A stretch of DNA of 64,000 nt, from contig CM012955.1 in NCBI GenBank assembly GCA_000181795.3, positions 5,625,511-5,689,510 of the forward strand, written 5' to 3'. The stretch is from Trichinella spiralis. Its lineage: Eukaryota > Nematoda > Enoplea > Trichinellida > Trichinellidae. A program made the position numbers and the translations under genes. Positions 1-16,682 of this stretch are shown here, piece by piece. A model generated the notes under the pieces. That model had not been told where the DNA came from. It saw only the letters and a program-made list of their open reading frames with translations, and ran no database searches. How positions within the stretch are numbered: the stretch's first letter is position 1; each line of letters opens with the position of its first letter.

Positions 1-175
1 GTTGTTCTTCTGTCATCGTAGTCCGGAAATAGCTTTTTAGATATTTCACTGCAGTAAAGTTTCGTTCTGCGCTGGTACTGTCGATTGGGTGAATGACGAA
101 AATCTGTAAGAGTAAGGACACGATCGGGTAATAATCATTTGGGCGCAATACAAAAGCATCAGGCCTATTAGCTGG
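1..175 (-). mobile_element. hAT-family transposase, C-terminal dimerisation region (partial, cut by window edge)
   Basis: Read on the minus strand, the first 175 bases encode an open stretch containing PIDSTSAERNFTAVKYLKSY followed by FRTTMTEEQ. This is the hallmark of the hAT transposase C-terminal dimerisation domain, whose family pattern is roughly P-x-T-x-A-x-AER-x-FS-x-LK-x-LK-x-x-LR-x-TM. The frame is open to the window edge, so the 3' end lies outside. I could not extend a convincing transposase further upstream (above about 180), where stops appear, so this may be a relic or a last exon. It could also belong to a domesticated hAT gene of the ZMYM or PRKRIR type, which shares this domain. 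Confidence 0.72.
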
Positions 176-3100
176 ATAATGTTAAAGATGTACGTTTTCC
201 CACTTTCTTTTCAGCGTGTAATTTCACACTTGAATATCTCGCTTTGGTCGTCGATATATCTTTACCAGGTGATCATCAAATTTTCTAATGGGCTGAAATC
301 ATACTAATCAAAATCTAGGAATGAGGGCACTTAATCGTATGGTATTATTGCCGTGTTGAAGAACTTTGCCTACCATTACATGCTTTGTGTGATGTTGTAC
401 CATTATTTATTTGCAGGCGAGCAGTCACTTTTAATTTTTTACCATGAATGTTATGCATTAGAATAAATTTCCTAAATTTCAAAATGATTTAAATACAAGT
501 AAAATAATGTTTTCTACTTACATATTGCCTTTCTTCCTCTGTCAGACTTATGTACGCATTTCTAACACTTCCTTCTCCTAAAAAGTAATTACGAATTAGA
601 AATTTAGAAACAAATCGAATGAATTTTAATATTATTACCATGCACTTTTATTCGGATTCAATTACTTTCCGTAACATGGCTATTGCGCATTTGTTTACCT
701 GATAATATTCATGCAAATGACATAACAGATAACCGCAAAAGTTAGCAAAGTGAACACTTACGACGCTTGCGGTTTGATTTGCAGGAAATAATGTTTATTT
801 AACAGCAATAATTTCAGAAATTCAATTTAATTCAATTCAACTGATCGTAGAAAAAGATACATTAGTGAAAATTTAACAGATGCGATGTCAAAATGTTTCA
901 TGTGCAGGAATTGGCAATATCTGCTTCCTATAAAGATAGTTACTGATGGCCGACTTCCCTATGTATTAAGATATGCAGAACCTCAACTTCAGAGCCCATT
1001 TAGTCCACAACTATTAGGTAGTTTCCGGTGAAACTCTCCAAAACACTATCATTTATGAATGTGAAAATCAGGCAATCCAAAAAGCCCAAATTCTAGGAAA
1101 AGGTTTTCACTGATTTTCGCAAAACAACCAAGTCTATAGCCCATGAAATTTTTAAATTTTCGAGAAAAAGGTTTTTCTTCAGTATTTAAAGAATTGATTT
1201 ATATCGATCAGAAATTATTAGCGAACTACTATGAACTTATCCGCACTGACTTTGATTGCGTATTTTTTGAGATGTACCAAAATAGTAAAACTGAAAATTG
1301 GACGTAAACGACGTTGAAATAGAAAGGAATGAAAAATAAAAGTGCAATATGTGTGCATATAAAATCGTTTGATTAATTTTCACGACGGACGTATCAATGT
1401 TTACAGCAACAAAAGATGTTTATTTTAATAGGTCTGTCCCTTCTGTAAATCGAATCTAATCCCTTCTATAAATGTCAAATGCCTAAACAATTAGGTGTTA
1501 TTCAAAATTTACATATTTAATTGGAACAGTATTGATTGAATTTATCAGCAAATTATTTTACAATGCGGCGCGCGTTTTTAGAAGCATCCTGTCTATTCCT
1601 GTTAAGAACTATCCTGTCTATTAGTGATGTTCCTTTTATTTTTTATATCTTCTCTATGTCATACTAATGGCGGTTTTCAACGTGTTTACCTACTGGAATA
1701 TATTAAGTCACGAATCGCGTTCATTTTTAGCTAGAAATATAAAAACAATAGCTAGAACAACTTTCAAAATAACATCACATAAAAAATAAAGTAATACAAA
1801 AATTAATTTTTTGTGCACTGTAAGCATTTTGATAATAGAAACAAAATGAAAACAGTTTACTTTTAAAAGAATATAGTAATGCATATCTTGAAATTAAACT
1901 CAGCTTGAAATGAAGGCAAACAATATTGATGAATTATTGCGATTCATGAAAACAATTACATACATACAATTAACAATTAATACTAAGATTTTTCTGCTTG
2001 GACATTGTATGAACTTATGAATTGCATGATCATGGTAGTCGGTGACTTAATTCAACAAAAAGAACACATTATATCCATACTGCATACAACTGCTAGAGAA
2101 TTAGATATAAATACGCTTGTTACATGAATTCAGATTGATCCCATATAACATGTTATGCCCTAATGCATGCATGATGATAAATCAATCCAATATTTTAAAC
2201 AGAATGCAAATGAACAGAATGGACAGAATACAACAAAATTTGTTTTACCATTTCGCTTGTTCTGGATTTCTCAATCACGTCACAAGTGCTGTTTGTATTC
2301 ATCTACAATGAGCTGCATATGGAAAATGCAGTTCTCTCATCCCTCCGCCAATGAAATAATTGAGGATAGCGTTTAAAGAGTTCTGCTATCCCTGACGTCG
2401 AATTACGCAACGCTTGACAATTCTGAAATCGTTCAGTAGGATATAATATTAACAGAAAGAAAATTTGCTTGTCCTAAAAAGCACACAGTTAAAACGCAAT
2501 AGTTAATAAAAATCAACAGAACTTCAACATCACCTAAAGAGAAATGCCAATATCATATCTAAAAACAGTCCAACATATTCAACTATCCATCTGATCATGC
2601 ACTTCGATACAATAATTTAGTATTTACAAAATGATAGATAATAAAGCGTAATATCATACTACCTGTAGTGATATTGATGATATGTAAATTTTGATCAAAG
2701 AAGTGCTATTGCAGTGTTCAAATTAAATTAAAAATATAATGCAATAATTCAATTTTTACACTGAATTCTGATGATGAGATGTCAAATTATATTTTGACAA
2801 ATTAAAATTAATCTTTGAATTCAAGAACGTTTGGATAAACATGTGCGTTGGTCAGATTAAATTTTATGCCGAAGAAAGAGAGAATTGTCAATAGCAGCTG
2901 AATTTCGAAAATAAATTATCAAAGCAGCGGCAGCAAGGAGATGATTAAGCTGTGTCACACAATTTTTTCTGTTTTTCAGCTATTTCAGCGATTGGGTTTA
3001 CATTACTAATTTCAAATCTATTTCAAAACAAAACAAAACAAAAAATATAGTAAATGTTATTTTTAATAATTTTAACATTAAATCTTCCAATAGCATTTCT

Positions 3101-3209
3101 ATTGAAATTAATTATATAAGTGAATTTGAAGAATAAAGCATAAATTTAATTAATTAAGCATAAAGCATTTGAAGCATAAATTTATTGAAAATGATTTGGA
3201 TGAGTAGAA
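176..3209. other. Gene-free AT-rich stretch
   Basis: I see no coding region with family similarity or consistent exon structure here. Open frames are short and of random composition. The sequence probably contains decayed transposon material next to the hAT fragment, but I cannot place any boundary. Confidence 0.5.
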
Positions 3210-4030
3210 GAATATGAAATCGAATCAGTTTTTTGATGTCGGACCAAGAATTTTTTCAAGAACATCCCTCTTCAACGTCGCCGTGCTACCAGGAGGGGCT
3301 GGTTGGTTTTTAGCCACAACAGAAAGTATGATATTGTTTGATCTTTTCTTCCGCATCACTTGGAAAAATTCCTCCTTAGAAAGAGTTGCACTGTCTGTGT
3401 TGAGTGCCTTGTAATATCATAATCAGACAGTCAACATCGCCCCTAATAGCAGCGTTTCAGAGCAATCATATTGGGCACAATACTTCTTTTTCATCCCATG
3501 CAGAGAATTACCAAGCACAGGAAGGTCCTGATACCACCCACAATCGGTTGAGGGATGTGTGAGCAACAAAAATTTAGAGTCGTGAGTTGTTCGTAACGAC
3601 GTCATTGATGAAGACGTGTATCAAGTATACCATATTGTGTTGGATATGCGGGATCGGCAGTTTCGGAACAGATTCAAACTGAAACTGATGCAATCCAATT
3701 GTTGATGCTTTATAACAGACGTATGAAACGCTTGGATAGTTCTGTTTTCATCAAGCATGTTCACTGATTGCCGTAAAAGAACGGAAACTATGGAATCTAT
3801 GGCCGGCAACAATTTTAGCGGCCTATCCGGCCGTTTTACGCTTATGACCAGCCATAACAACTGTTGATACTCGGGTTGCGCGAAGAAACTTTAGATGAAT
3901 GCGGCCCGCTTTCCAGTCACTAATATCGCTTCCAGCTTCTCTCTGGGAGAAGGCTGCTGACCCTTGCCATATGCAATGAAAAGATCTAGAAAACAAAAAA
4001 ACAACAAGTGTTAAAATAAAAATATGCAAT
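3210..4030 (-). other. Coding-like relic of unknown origin
   Basis: On the minus strand several adjacent open stretches have protein-like composition but lie in different frames: about 3823-4010, 3621-3860, 3423-3605 and 3200-3400. The last contains SKEEFFQVMRKKRSNN and ends in a stop near 3205. Base composition is less AT-rich than the surroundings. Either this is a decayed element, plausibly connected with the retrotransposon gag relic just upstream at 4.2-4.4 kb, or a multi-exon gene I cannot assemble. No family was recognised. Confidence 0.3.
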
Positions 4031-4184
4031 GAATAAATGAATAAATAAACAAATAATGAATAAAAACATTACCAACATTTTCCCCAATAAAAATTACACT
4101 TGTCAACGCCGTTTAATGAAACTTCAGTTGCTTCCCAGTTTTTCAAATTAACTTGAATCTCTAACATCAAACGACTCAAATGTT

Positions 4185-4345
4185 AGTTCATGTTGCATTC
4201 ATATTCGTAGAAATTTGGCGGATGTCCAACTGCGCATCAACTTGCTCGAACCACACCTGTGGTTGGGATATCCAGATCGTGGAAAGCTTCATTGAAACTG
4301 CGTCCTCGCTTTGCAAATTCGTGACGTTCGTATATACCATCGGAA
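4185..4345 (-). mobile_element. LTR-retrotransposon Gag-like fragment (broken)
   Basis: The minus strand encodes an open stretch with MKLSTIWISQPQVWFEQVDA followed by QLDIRQIS. This matches the start of Gag in invertebrate Gypsy/BEL-type retroelements, where the usual pattern is LP-x-FW-x-x-x-P-x-x-WF-x-Q-x-EAQF-x-x-R-I. The frame ends in a stop soon after, near 4185, and no protease or reverse transcriptase is visible downstream on the same strand, so the element is dead or heavily truncated. I did not see flanking LTRs. Confidence 0.55.
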
Positions 4346-5284
4346 AGTCCCAAAATAGCGGTCAGAACAAACAGGTCATCAGTAAAGCTTCTCGATAGAC
4401 TCTATTTTTAGCACAAAACTACTGTATGTATAGCCACGATTATTCTGATTTTCAGGTTCAAATACCCCGCCCCTGGTGTACAGATCGGTCCGTATAATCC
4501 GTCAGGCGTCGTTAACAAGTATGAATGGAAAGTCATTTTGCTAACTTTTACCATGGCGGTAACAATTTTCTCGTCCGAAACACAAACTCAGCTTTCAGTA
4601 GATCTTGAATTTGGAATAAGAACAACAGTAACAATTTCTAGGAAATGTATGAAATTATGTGAAGCGTATTTTCAGAGGTGATATTCATCTTCTGGCATAA
4701 AAATATTATTTGTCCATGTGTTTCCTGCACATTTATGAATCACTTTTTTAAAACGAAGGTTGTGTTAAAGCAAAATTTTCTATTCAAGCCAGCTAGAGTC
4801 GATTACATTTTTCATTTATAATGGACAATTAGAATTATTGTCTATTCAATACAGATTTCTCACAAACTTTTGGTTAAGATATCGGTAAAATTTCAATCCA
4901 TTAAAATCATTGTATTTTTCCAAGTTATATTTCATTTGTTAGTAAAGTCCAGTCTGATAATGTATTTATATCGATATTTTTCAGTTATTACAAAACATAT
5001 CAAAAGAGTTGCACCTTTCTAGAATCAGTCGTTGATCTGGATCTTTTTTGTGTTGTTTTGAAAAAAATGATGAATCTTTGCTTCAAAATTAAACAAAAAA
5101 CAAATTGTTTGTTGATGCTCATCGGGCTTTTTCCTTTGAAGGTGTTTAATCTGAAATCGTCACACAGTGTTGATTCAGAAAGCATTTCAAAATTGCATTC
5201 GATACACCATGGCAGACAATACTGAACTCCGTTACAAAATTTCAATTAAACGATAATACGCATTATAAACAAAATAAGCGCACG

Positions 5285-5545
5285 TAGTTTATTCGACTTA
5301 GCACAGCTGCTGTACAGCAGAACGCAAGATGAACTCTGTTTTGAAAAGCTGAATGCTAGCCTCATCTTCACAGTGCGAAAATTTGATTTGCATAATTGAA
5401 AAACAAGGCGCAATCAGTGTTGTTTGACCTAGCCTAGCTGTGCTAAAGTTCAATCGTAAATTGAAAATGCTTTTAAAAGCCTAATGCTAGCCTCTTCTTC
5501 ACATGGTGAAGGACTGATTTGTATAATTGAAAAAGAAAATTTACG
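5285..5545. repeat. Imperfect two-copy direct repeat, period about 131
   Basis: Two similar blocks follow each other. Each contains the shared words AATGCTAGCCTC and CTTCACA, followed by TTTG-TATAATTGAAAAA-like text. The first word starts near 5352 and its counterpart near 5483. The copies are clearly diverged, so the duplication is old or the element is degenerate. Confidence 0.5.
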
Positions 5546-8500
5546 CAGAGTTATTTAAACAGAAGATTATTCTTTACCAACAAATATTGTGTGTTGTTTT
5601 CTTGTGACTGCTGAAATATGTTACCGGATAATATGTGCGATTTCATTGCTGCTTTGTTGTTTGGTTCTCGGAATATTTATCCTGAGTCTGTACTGTCAAC
5701 TAAGTAACACAGCATTGACTATAAGAATGAGATTTAACAACTACAAATAGCCGCATACTCATTCAAATTTGAGCTTTTCTGAATAACAGCTGTGAATTTT
5801 ATTCTAGAACGTCTGAAATTGAATTTTCAAGTTCGAGGAAAGAACGTTCAATTGCATAGTCAAAGGAAAATAGAGATATTCAGTATCGCCAGATTGAGTA
5901 TTGTTTGATGAAAATGTGAACAAAGTAAAAAACACTTTAACGCTATCCTGATGGAAACTAGATTAGCATAGAAGCTTCACACTGAAAACGTATGCTGTCG
6001 TGAAATTAACTTAATCAGTATGCCAGATGACTTAGGAGAAGGAACCAAAGATAAAATAAGGAACGTCACAGATAGAACCGGTGCTTAGCTTGGGTTTAGC
6101 ATAAAAGACTGCCTTGCTGCGGCCCAGACTGCGCGCAGAAGTGCATTTGCGAAGAAATCAGGTCGGGTAGTGATTAACAAAGCAGCAGCAAGATTCCATT
6201 AAAACTGAAAAGACCTCAGGATTTGCAAAACAGACAGTTAATAGAGAGCCCTCGATGAACAGAACTGAAAATGAATGATAAATATGCAATTTTTGTCAAA
6301 AGTAAGCCGCGTAAATCATGCTTGTTTCGCCAAGGTGCAGGTAGAGAAGTGCCAAGCAGACAAATCGCTAAGAACATACATAATCACCGACAACTTATCA
6401 ACAGTAGATATTATGCCAAAGTAAATTTCGCTGATTTCAACTCGCTTCTATTTCGCTAATATTAGGTTGTAAGTGACTTTTCGTAATTAAAGATGCTGCT
6501 TTATTACGCCATGTTAACTTTTATTTAATCTGTTCAGTGTATCGTTATCAAATACTAAAATGAATATGACAATAAAATTCACCGTATTTAATTTAACCAA
6601 ACAGTAAATTTAGTGTACATTTGATAAAATCATATAACGAAAGATTCAATTTTAAAGTATGCTTTAAGAAAAGAATTTTCAGGAACAATTGTCATAGCAT
6701 TGAGCAACTTTTTCACCAAAACTATAGAAAGTAAGAATTATTATATAAGGAAAATAACAAAATAATTTGTCAAGAAATTTGGTAGAATAATTTATTTCAT
6801 TCTGTTACGTGAACAATTTTTAAAATTATATATCCAGTGGCACATTTGAATGGACAACTGAACGATTAGGCTATTTGGACGGCAACCACGGCACATATGA
6901 GAGAGCATTGTTGTTCAGCAACTATGGTTGGAATAAATTAATATTGTTGAAAAAGAAAAGTTTTGTGAAATTTATATGAATTATTGCTTTTGTTGTTTTT
7001 GTCTTTTGTTGATCACGGTTGAAGAATTGGACGAATTCGATTTGCCAATGAGAATTGTTTGCTGATTGATTTGTGGAGTAGAATTTGATTTGCATTTTCA
7101 GAAATGAAATTCCAAAATAAAGCCGTTAATCTGAACAAACAATAATGGAAAATTATGAATATGATTTGATTGGAAAAGTTGTTAAAATAATTTTTGAAAT
7201 GGAAAAAAAATAGTTCTAGAACAACTTCCCTAGAATTTCTTTTATTCTTTGAAGTCCATTGTCGTTTGTATAAAACTGTTGAAACAACATCGCTTCTTTT
7301 GATTCAGAGGTTCGAAATTGGAATGTAATATTTGAATTTCTTTGCCAATTGTAAAGGTTCAATGGCAATGGTCTGTCTATTCTTTGGTTTTTGATTGAGC
7401 AAAGTGTCATCTCAAGTGAAACGAGGATGTCGAGGGTAGCGTTTATATGAAATTTTGTTAGCACGTCCACGTTGACGACAAGTTCGGTAGGCTAATTAAA
7501 TAGCCACGTTCTTGCCGCTGCCCTATTCAATGCCAGGCTTGGCTGGGGCGTGTCTTTTGTTGATGGACGAGTTTGGCACTGTTTGGGCCTACGCAGTGCG
7601 GGGTGATGATCGTAATTTTCAGCTGAAAATTACACTGACCGTATTTATTCTTTTTCCACTGCATTTCTCTTTTCTAAATAGCCGAACATGGTCGATTGTT
7701 GTGAAAGGGCCAACGCCACAACTGTGAACACTTTCAATGCAATTGATGAATGTTTGTTACTAGCAATGCAAATTTTCCATACTCGATTTACTTTAGGCCG
7801 GAGAGTATTTAAATTTTTTTTCTCCTTCTTTCACAGAAAAAAGCTCGAAAAAAAATTAAGCTTCAACAATTGCAATAGGAGAAAATATTTTTCCATAACG
7901 AACAAACAAACCATTGTGGAAAAAGTTGAACAATACAAATCCATTCGTATTTACTTACGAATTGCATACGGCAATTGATACTGACGATGATGATGGTGAT
8001 GATGACGATCACATCACTATCATTATTATTTATTTGGAAAAGGAAATTTCCAATGGAATGCCTTTATCAAATTTGAAGTTGTCATTTAATTTCTTCACTT
8101 TGCCGTTTTTCTCATACGCGTTTATCATTGCACAGCATCTAAATGGAACTTGAATTGAATTGAACATCAACATCGAGTTAAATAATTAAATTATGAATTA
8201 TTTCGACTAAATTGATGTTTCGATGGATTTTTCTTTTTGATTTGTTTCTCGAAAAAGAAAATTCATTGAAATTAAATTAATCACACATAGATTGAGTTTA
8301 AATTGATGTTAAAAAAAGAGATAAGATATTTTTTTAAATGCACGATTGCAAAAATTTGTTGTTTTTGGTATGTATGCAAGTAAATAAGTGGTGATCGGTA
8401 GGGTTGAAAAATAGATGTTCTTGTGGAATAGGTGAAAAATTGTCGTCGAATTGTTGGTGACGACAGAGACCAACTGTACCGGTCGATTTGTCATTTTTAT

Positions 8501-10076
8501 TTTCCCTTTGACAGAAATAGCGCAACAAATGCTGCACGCGGAAACGGGCCGATAAAGCGCCCGCATTTGTGGGTGTGGTTCTTTGGGAAGGATGATGGAT
8601 TTTTCTCTGGCCGCCGCCGGTTCACTGGCGCGTAACAACAATTATTGCTTACCAGTGTCACTAACTGACTGACTGACTTGTGACCTAACTAATTTTTGTA
8701 AAATGTCGTTAGCCAAGCAACGAGCTAGCCGTAAATATTAATTTCATATTTCTCAGTGTGCATGTACTTTTTTTTGGGGGGGGGCTTTAAAGTGATTATT
8801 TCTTTCTGTTTAGAAATTCAAAAAAACTGAAACAAATCCCAAGAGTAAAAAATTAAAATTTTCAAAACAATTAATGTAAGTTTCTTGCTGCAAAAGTGCA
8901 AATTACACATCTCGTCGAATGGTGTGAAATGCGAAAATGGGAAAATACATTTGATGCTGCTGACCTGGAAAGCTTTTCCAAATATAGAAAGCTACAAATG
9001 AGGTTCGAATTTGAATAAAAATTTTCTCGAGTGACGTGAGGCAAAAAAAAGCTTGGACTGAATGTCGACGACGACAACAATCAAAAATTACCTTGTCGCG
9101 CTGATTTTTGTGACTGGAGATGAATAGAGGGTGTTTGTCGTTTTGTCATTCGCGTACCGGTATTGCCAGAGGTAAGAAATAATTTCCAAAATGCTGCCAC
9201 ATGTAAAATGAGTGAAAAAACAAGAACGTTGATAAATGTGCGGTCCAAAATATCAGGCGGTGAAATCAGCAAATCGACGTTTTTACATTAACCGCTTGTC
9301 AGCAACTATTCCAACAAAACCTACTCAAAATTTTAAGCAATTCCCAATATACAAGGCAAATACGTCCTATTTTTGCATATTTTCAATTCTGCTTTCGTAT
9401 AAATTCTTCTCTGATATATGATCAGATAAGATAAGCGGAAAATTTCTTTCAATTCCAACCAGCAACACTGAAGCTTTATGAGTTTTCCATGACAACAGAG
9501 TTTGTATAACCAGAGATGAATGAAATAATGGAAATTTTTCCATAAAAAGTCAACTATAAAAGAAAAAAAATTATCATTATTATTATTATTATTATCATTG
9601 CATATTTGCAAAAATTAAAAAAGAAATTCCAGAAGTTTTCCCAACTGGGTTCCATTCATTAACAAATACTCTTTCTTCTTCAACAATGCGAAGAAAAGAG
9701 ATTTATTTTCTGAATTTGAATTTTAATAAATGAAATCAATCAATCAATCAATCACTGCCATCAGTAGAAGAATAATAGATACAAAATAATGAGAAATTAT
9801 ATTTTAATAAAGAATATAAAAATTACCAATACATATTTAATTGATTTGACAATTTCATATTAATTTCTATTCCACATTTTTCTCCATTCATGCATTCAAT
9901 TCAGAACACATATGCTGACTGGTGTCGTTTGTTTTCGGTGTTGCGCATTCGTTTTTGTGTTCTGTATTGATTTTTTTTCTCAATTACTGATAAAATAAAA
10001 AAAAGGGACAACCAAATAAAATGTTATTGCGAGAAAATGCTGCTTTATTATTTTTAACAGCAAAAAGCATCTGGAC

Positions 10077-10132
10077 TAGGTAGGCAGGCAGGTAGGTAGG
10101 TAGGTAGGTAGGTAGGTAGATAGGTAGATAGG
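10077..10132. repeat. GGTA tetranucleotide microsatellite
   Basis: About fourteen near-perfect GGTA/GGCA/GATA units in a row, with interruptions at both ends. Confidence 0.9.
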
Positions 10133-10524
10133 TGTATGCAGTGCAATTAATTGGTGACATTTTACGATGGAAAATTTTCACAGACAAATATTTTTGTCAT
10201 GCTTCTTCTGATTCTTGTTTCATTCAACTGAAACAACAAGCTAAATAAATAAATAAATAAAAATATATAAATATATATATTGAAATGGAAAAAAAAATAC
10301 ATTAATAATGGGATAAATGGAAAACACTGGAAAAACATAGTCGACACCGGATTCACAAGCGAAAAGATTATTGTTAAAAAAATAATAATACAGAGGCTGT
10401 GTGAGAGGAGAAAGATCAGAAAAAAAGAAAAAGAAAATGTTACACCGGCGGCAAGCTATGTTGCTAATTTTATCAAATCAGCTATAGAAAGAGGAGAAAA
10501 TTGAAAGTGGAAAAAAAGCAGCTC

Positions 10525-10578
10525 TTATTATTATTATTATTATTATTAGTAGTAGTAGTAGTAGTAGTAGCAGCAGCA
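10525..10578. repeat. Compound ATT / AGT / AGC trinucleotide microsatellite
   Basis: Runs of TTA units pass into TAG units and then into GCAGCA, giving a compound trinucleotide array downstream of the RUNX stop codon. Confidence 0.9.
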
Positions 10579-10742
10579 TTATTGCACATAGTTGCAGATG
10601 GAAAAGAAGAAAGTCAAAGAGGGCAGAAGAGCGTATAAATGGTAAAGTCAAAGTGAGGGTCAAAGTTGATGTGCAAGATAAGGAGATGAGCAAATCGTGC
10701 TCTATTTGCTTTGCTTATTTGTTTTTTCTTATTTTTTGCATT

Positions 10743-15872
<5,130 letters not shown>

Positions 15873-16223
15873 TTAAAGCGAGCTGCTTTCGTTCGTCCAG
15901 AACGACGATTACTACTGGCTTGGACAAGCCGGCGATGGTTGGCCAAATCTGATCTGCCACTGGAACTGTTGCTGACCGGCTTTTTGAAAAAATCACTTCT
16001 TCTTTTTGATCAACTGAAAATTCACTTCATAAATATCCATCACAACATTTTGCTTGCACAACGAAAAAAACAACAATATTCATTAAAAAAAAACAAAATA
16101 TGCATTTTCAATGCACAGTTTGCTTTTTTAAATTCATTCTGAAATTTTCAACTCACCAAACGTGTTCATCAAATTGTATTTTGCCTGGGAGAATGGAAAG
16201 CGTGTGAAGAGAAATGGCAAAAG

Positions 16224-16265
16224 AGCAGCAGCAGCAGCAGCAGCAGCAAAAGCAGCGGCAGCAGC
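16224..16265. repeat. CAG trinucleotide microsatellite
   Basis: About eight consecutive CAG units followed by imperfect AGCAGCGGCAGCAG. Confidence 0.9.
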
Positions 16266-16308
16266 TCGACGCACTCTGCTTCAAGCGTGTGCCGATGACG
16301 ATATTGGT

Positions 16309-16398
16309 CACAATGATAATGATGATGATGATGGTTATGGTAATGGTAATGGTAATGGTGATAGTGATGGTGATGATGATGATTATTATTATTATGAT
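16309..16398. repeat. GAT / GGTAAT / GATTAT compound microsatellite
   Basis: Tandem GAT units pass into GGTAAT hexamers, back into GAT units and then ATT units. All frames on both strands remain open because of the short period. Confidence 0.9.
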
Positions 16399-16585
16399 GC
16401 TGACAGAACGACGAAGCAAAAGACACTGACTTGACTTGATGACAACAACAACGACTCCAGATGACACTAGATGTCACTGTTGTCGTTTGGTGTGAAGAGA
16501 AGTGTCAAAAATTCGGCAGTACCAGAGAAGCGGCACGTCAACGGCGACTGTCACGCCGCAAGCAAGCCAACACAAGAAAAGTTCA

Positions 16586-16682
16586 GTACAATGCAATGCA
16601 ATGCAATACAATACAATATAATACAATACAATGCAATACAATTCAATGCAATACAATGCAATACAATACAATACAATACAAT
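16586..16682. repeat. AATAC/AATGC pentanucleotide array
   Basis: Nearly one hundred bases of CAATA and CAATG pentamers in irregular alternation, directly followed by an AT dinucleotide run (about 16685-16719). Confidence 0.9.

Larger units (their letters stand above)
4400..10740. other. Gene-free stretch with minor repeats
   Basis: No gene was recognised. The stretch contains an imperfect 131-base repeat near 5.3-5.5 kb, a CpG-richer island around 8.44-8.64 kb, and the microsatellites listed separately. The part nearest 10.7 kb probably includes the 3' untranslated region of the RUNX gene; a minus-strand AATAAA lies at 10042-10047. Confidence 0.5.

Noticed and set aside
10077-10578. Microsatellites considered as a CRISPR-like array
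   Set aside because: They are pure short-period repeats without spacers, in a eukaryotic context.
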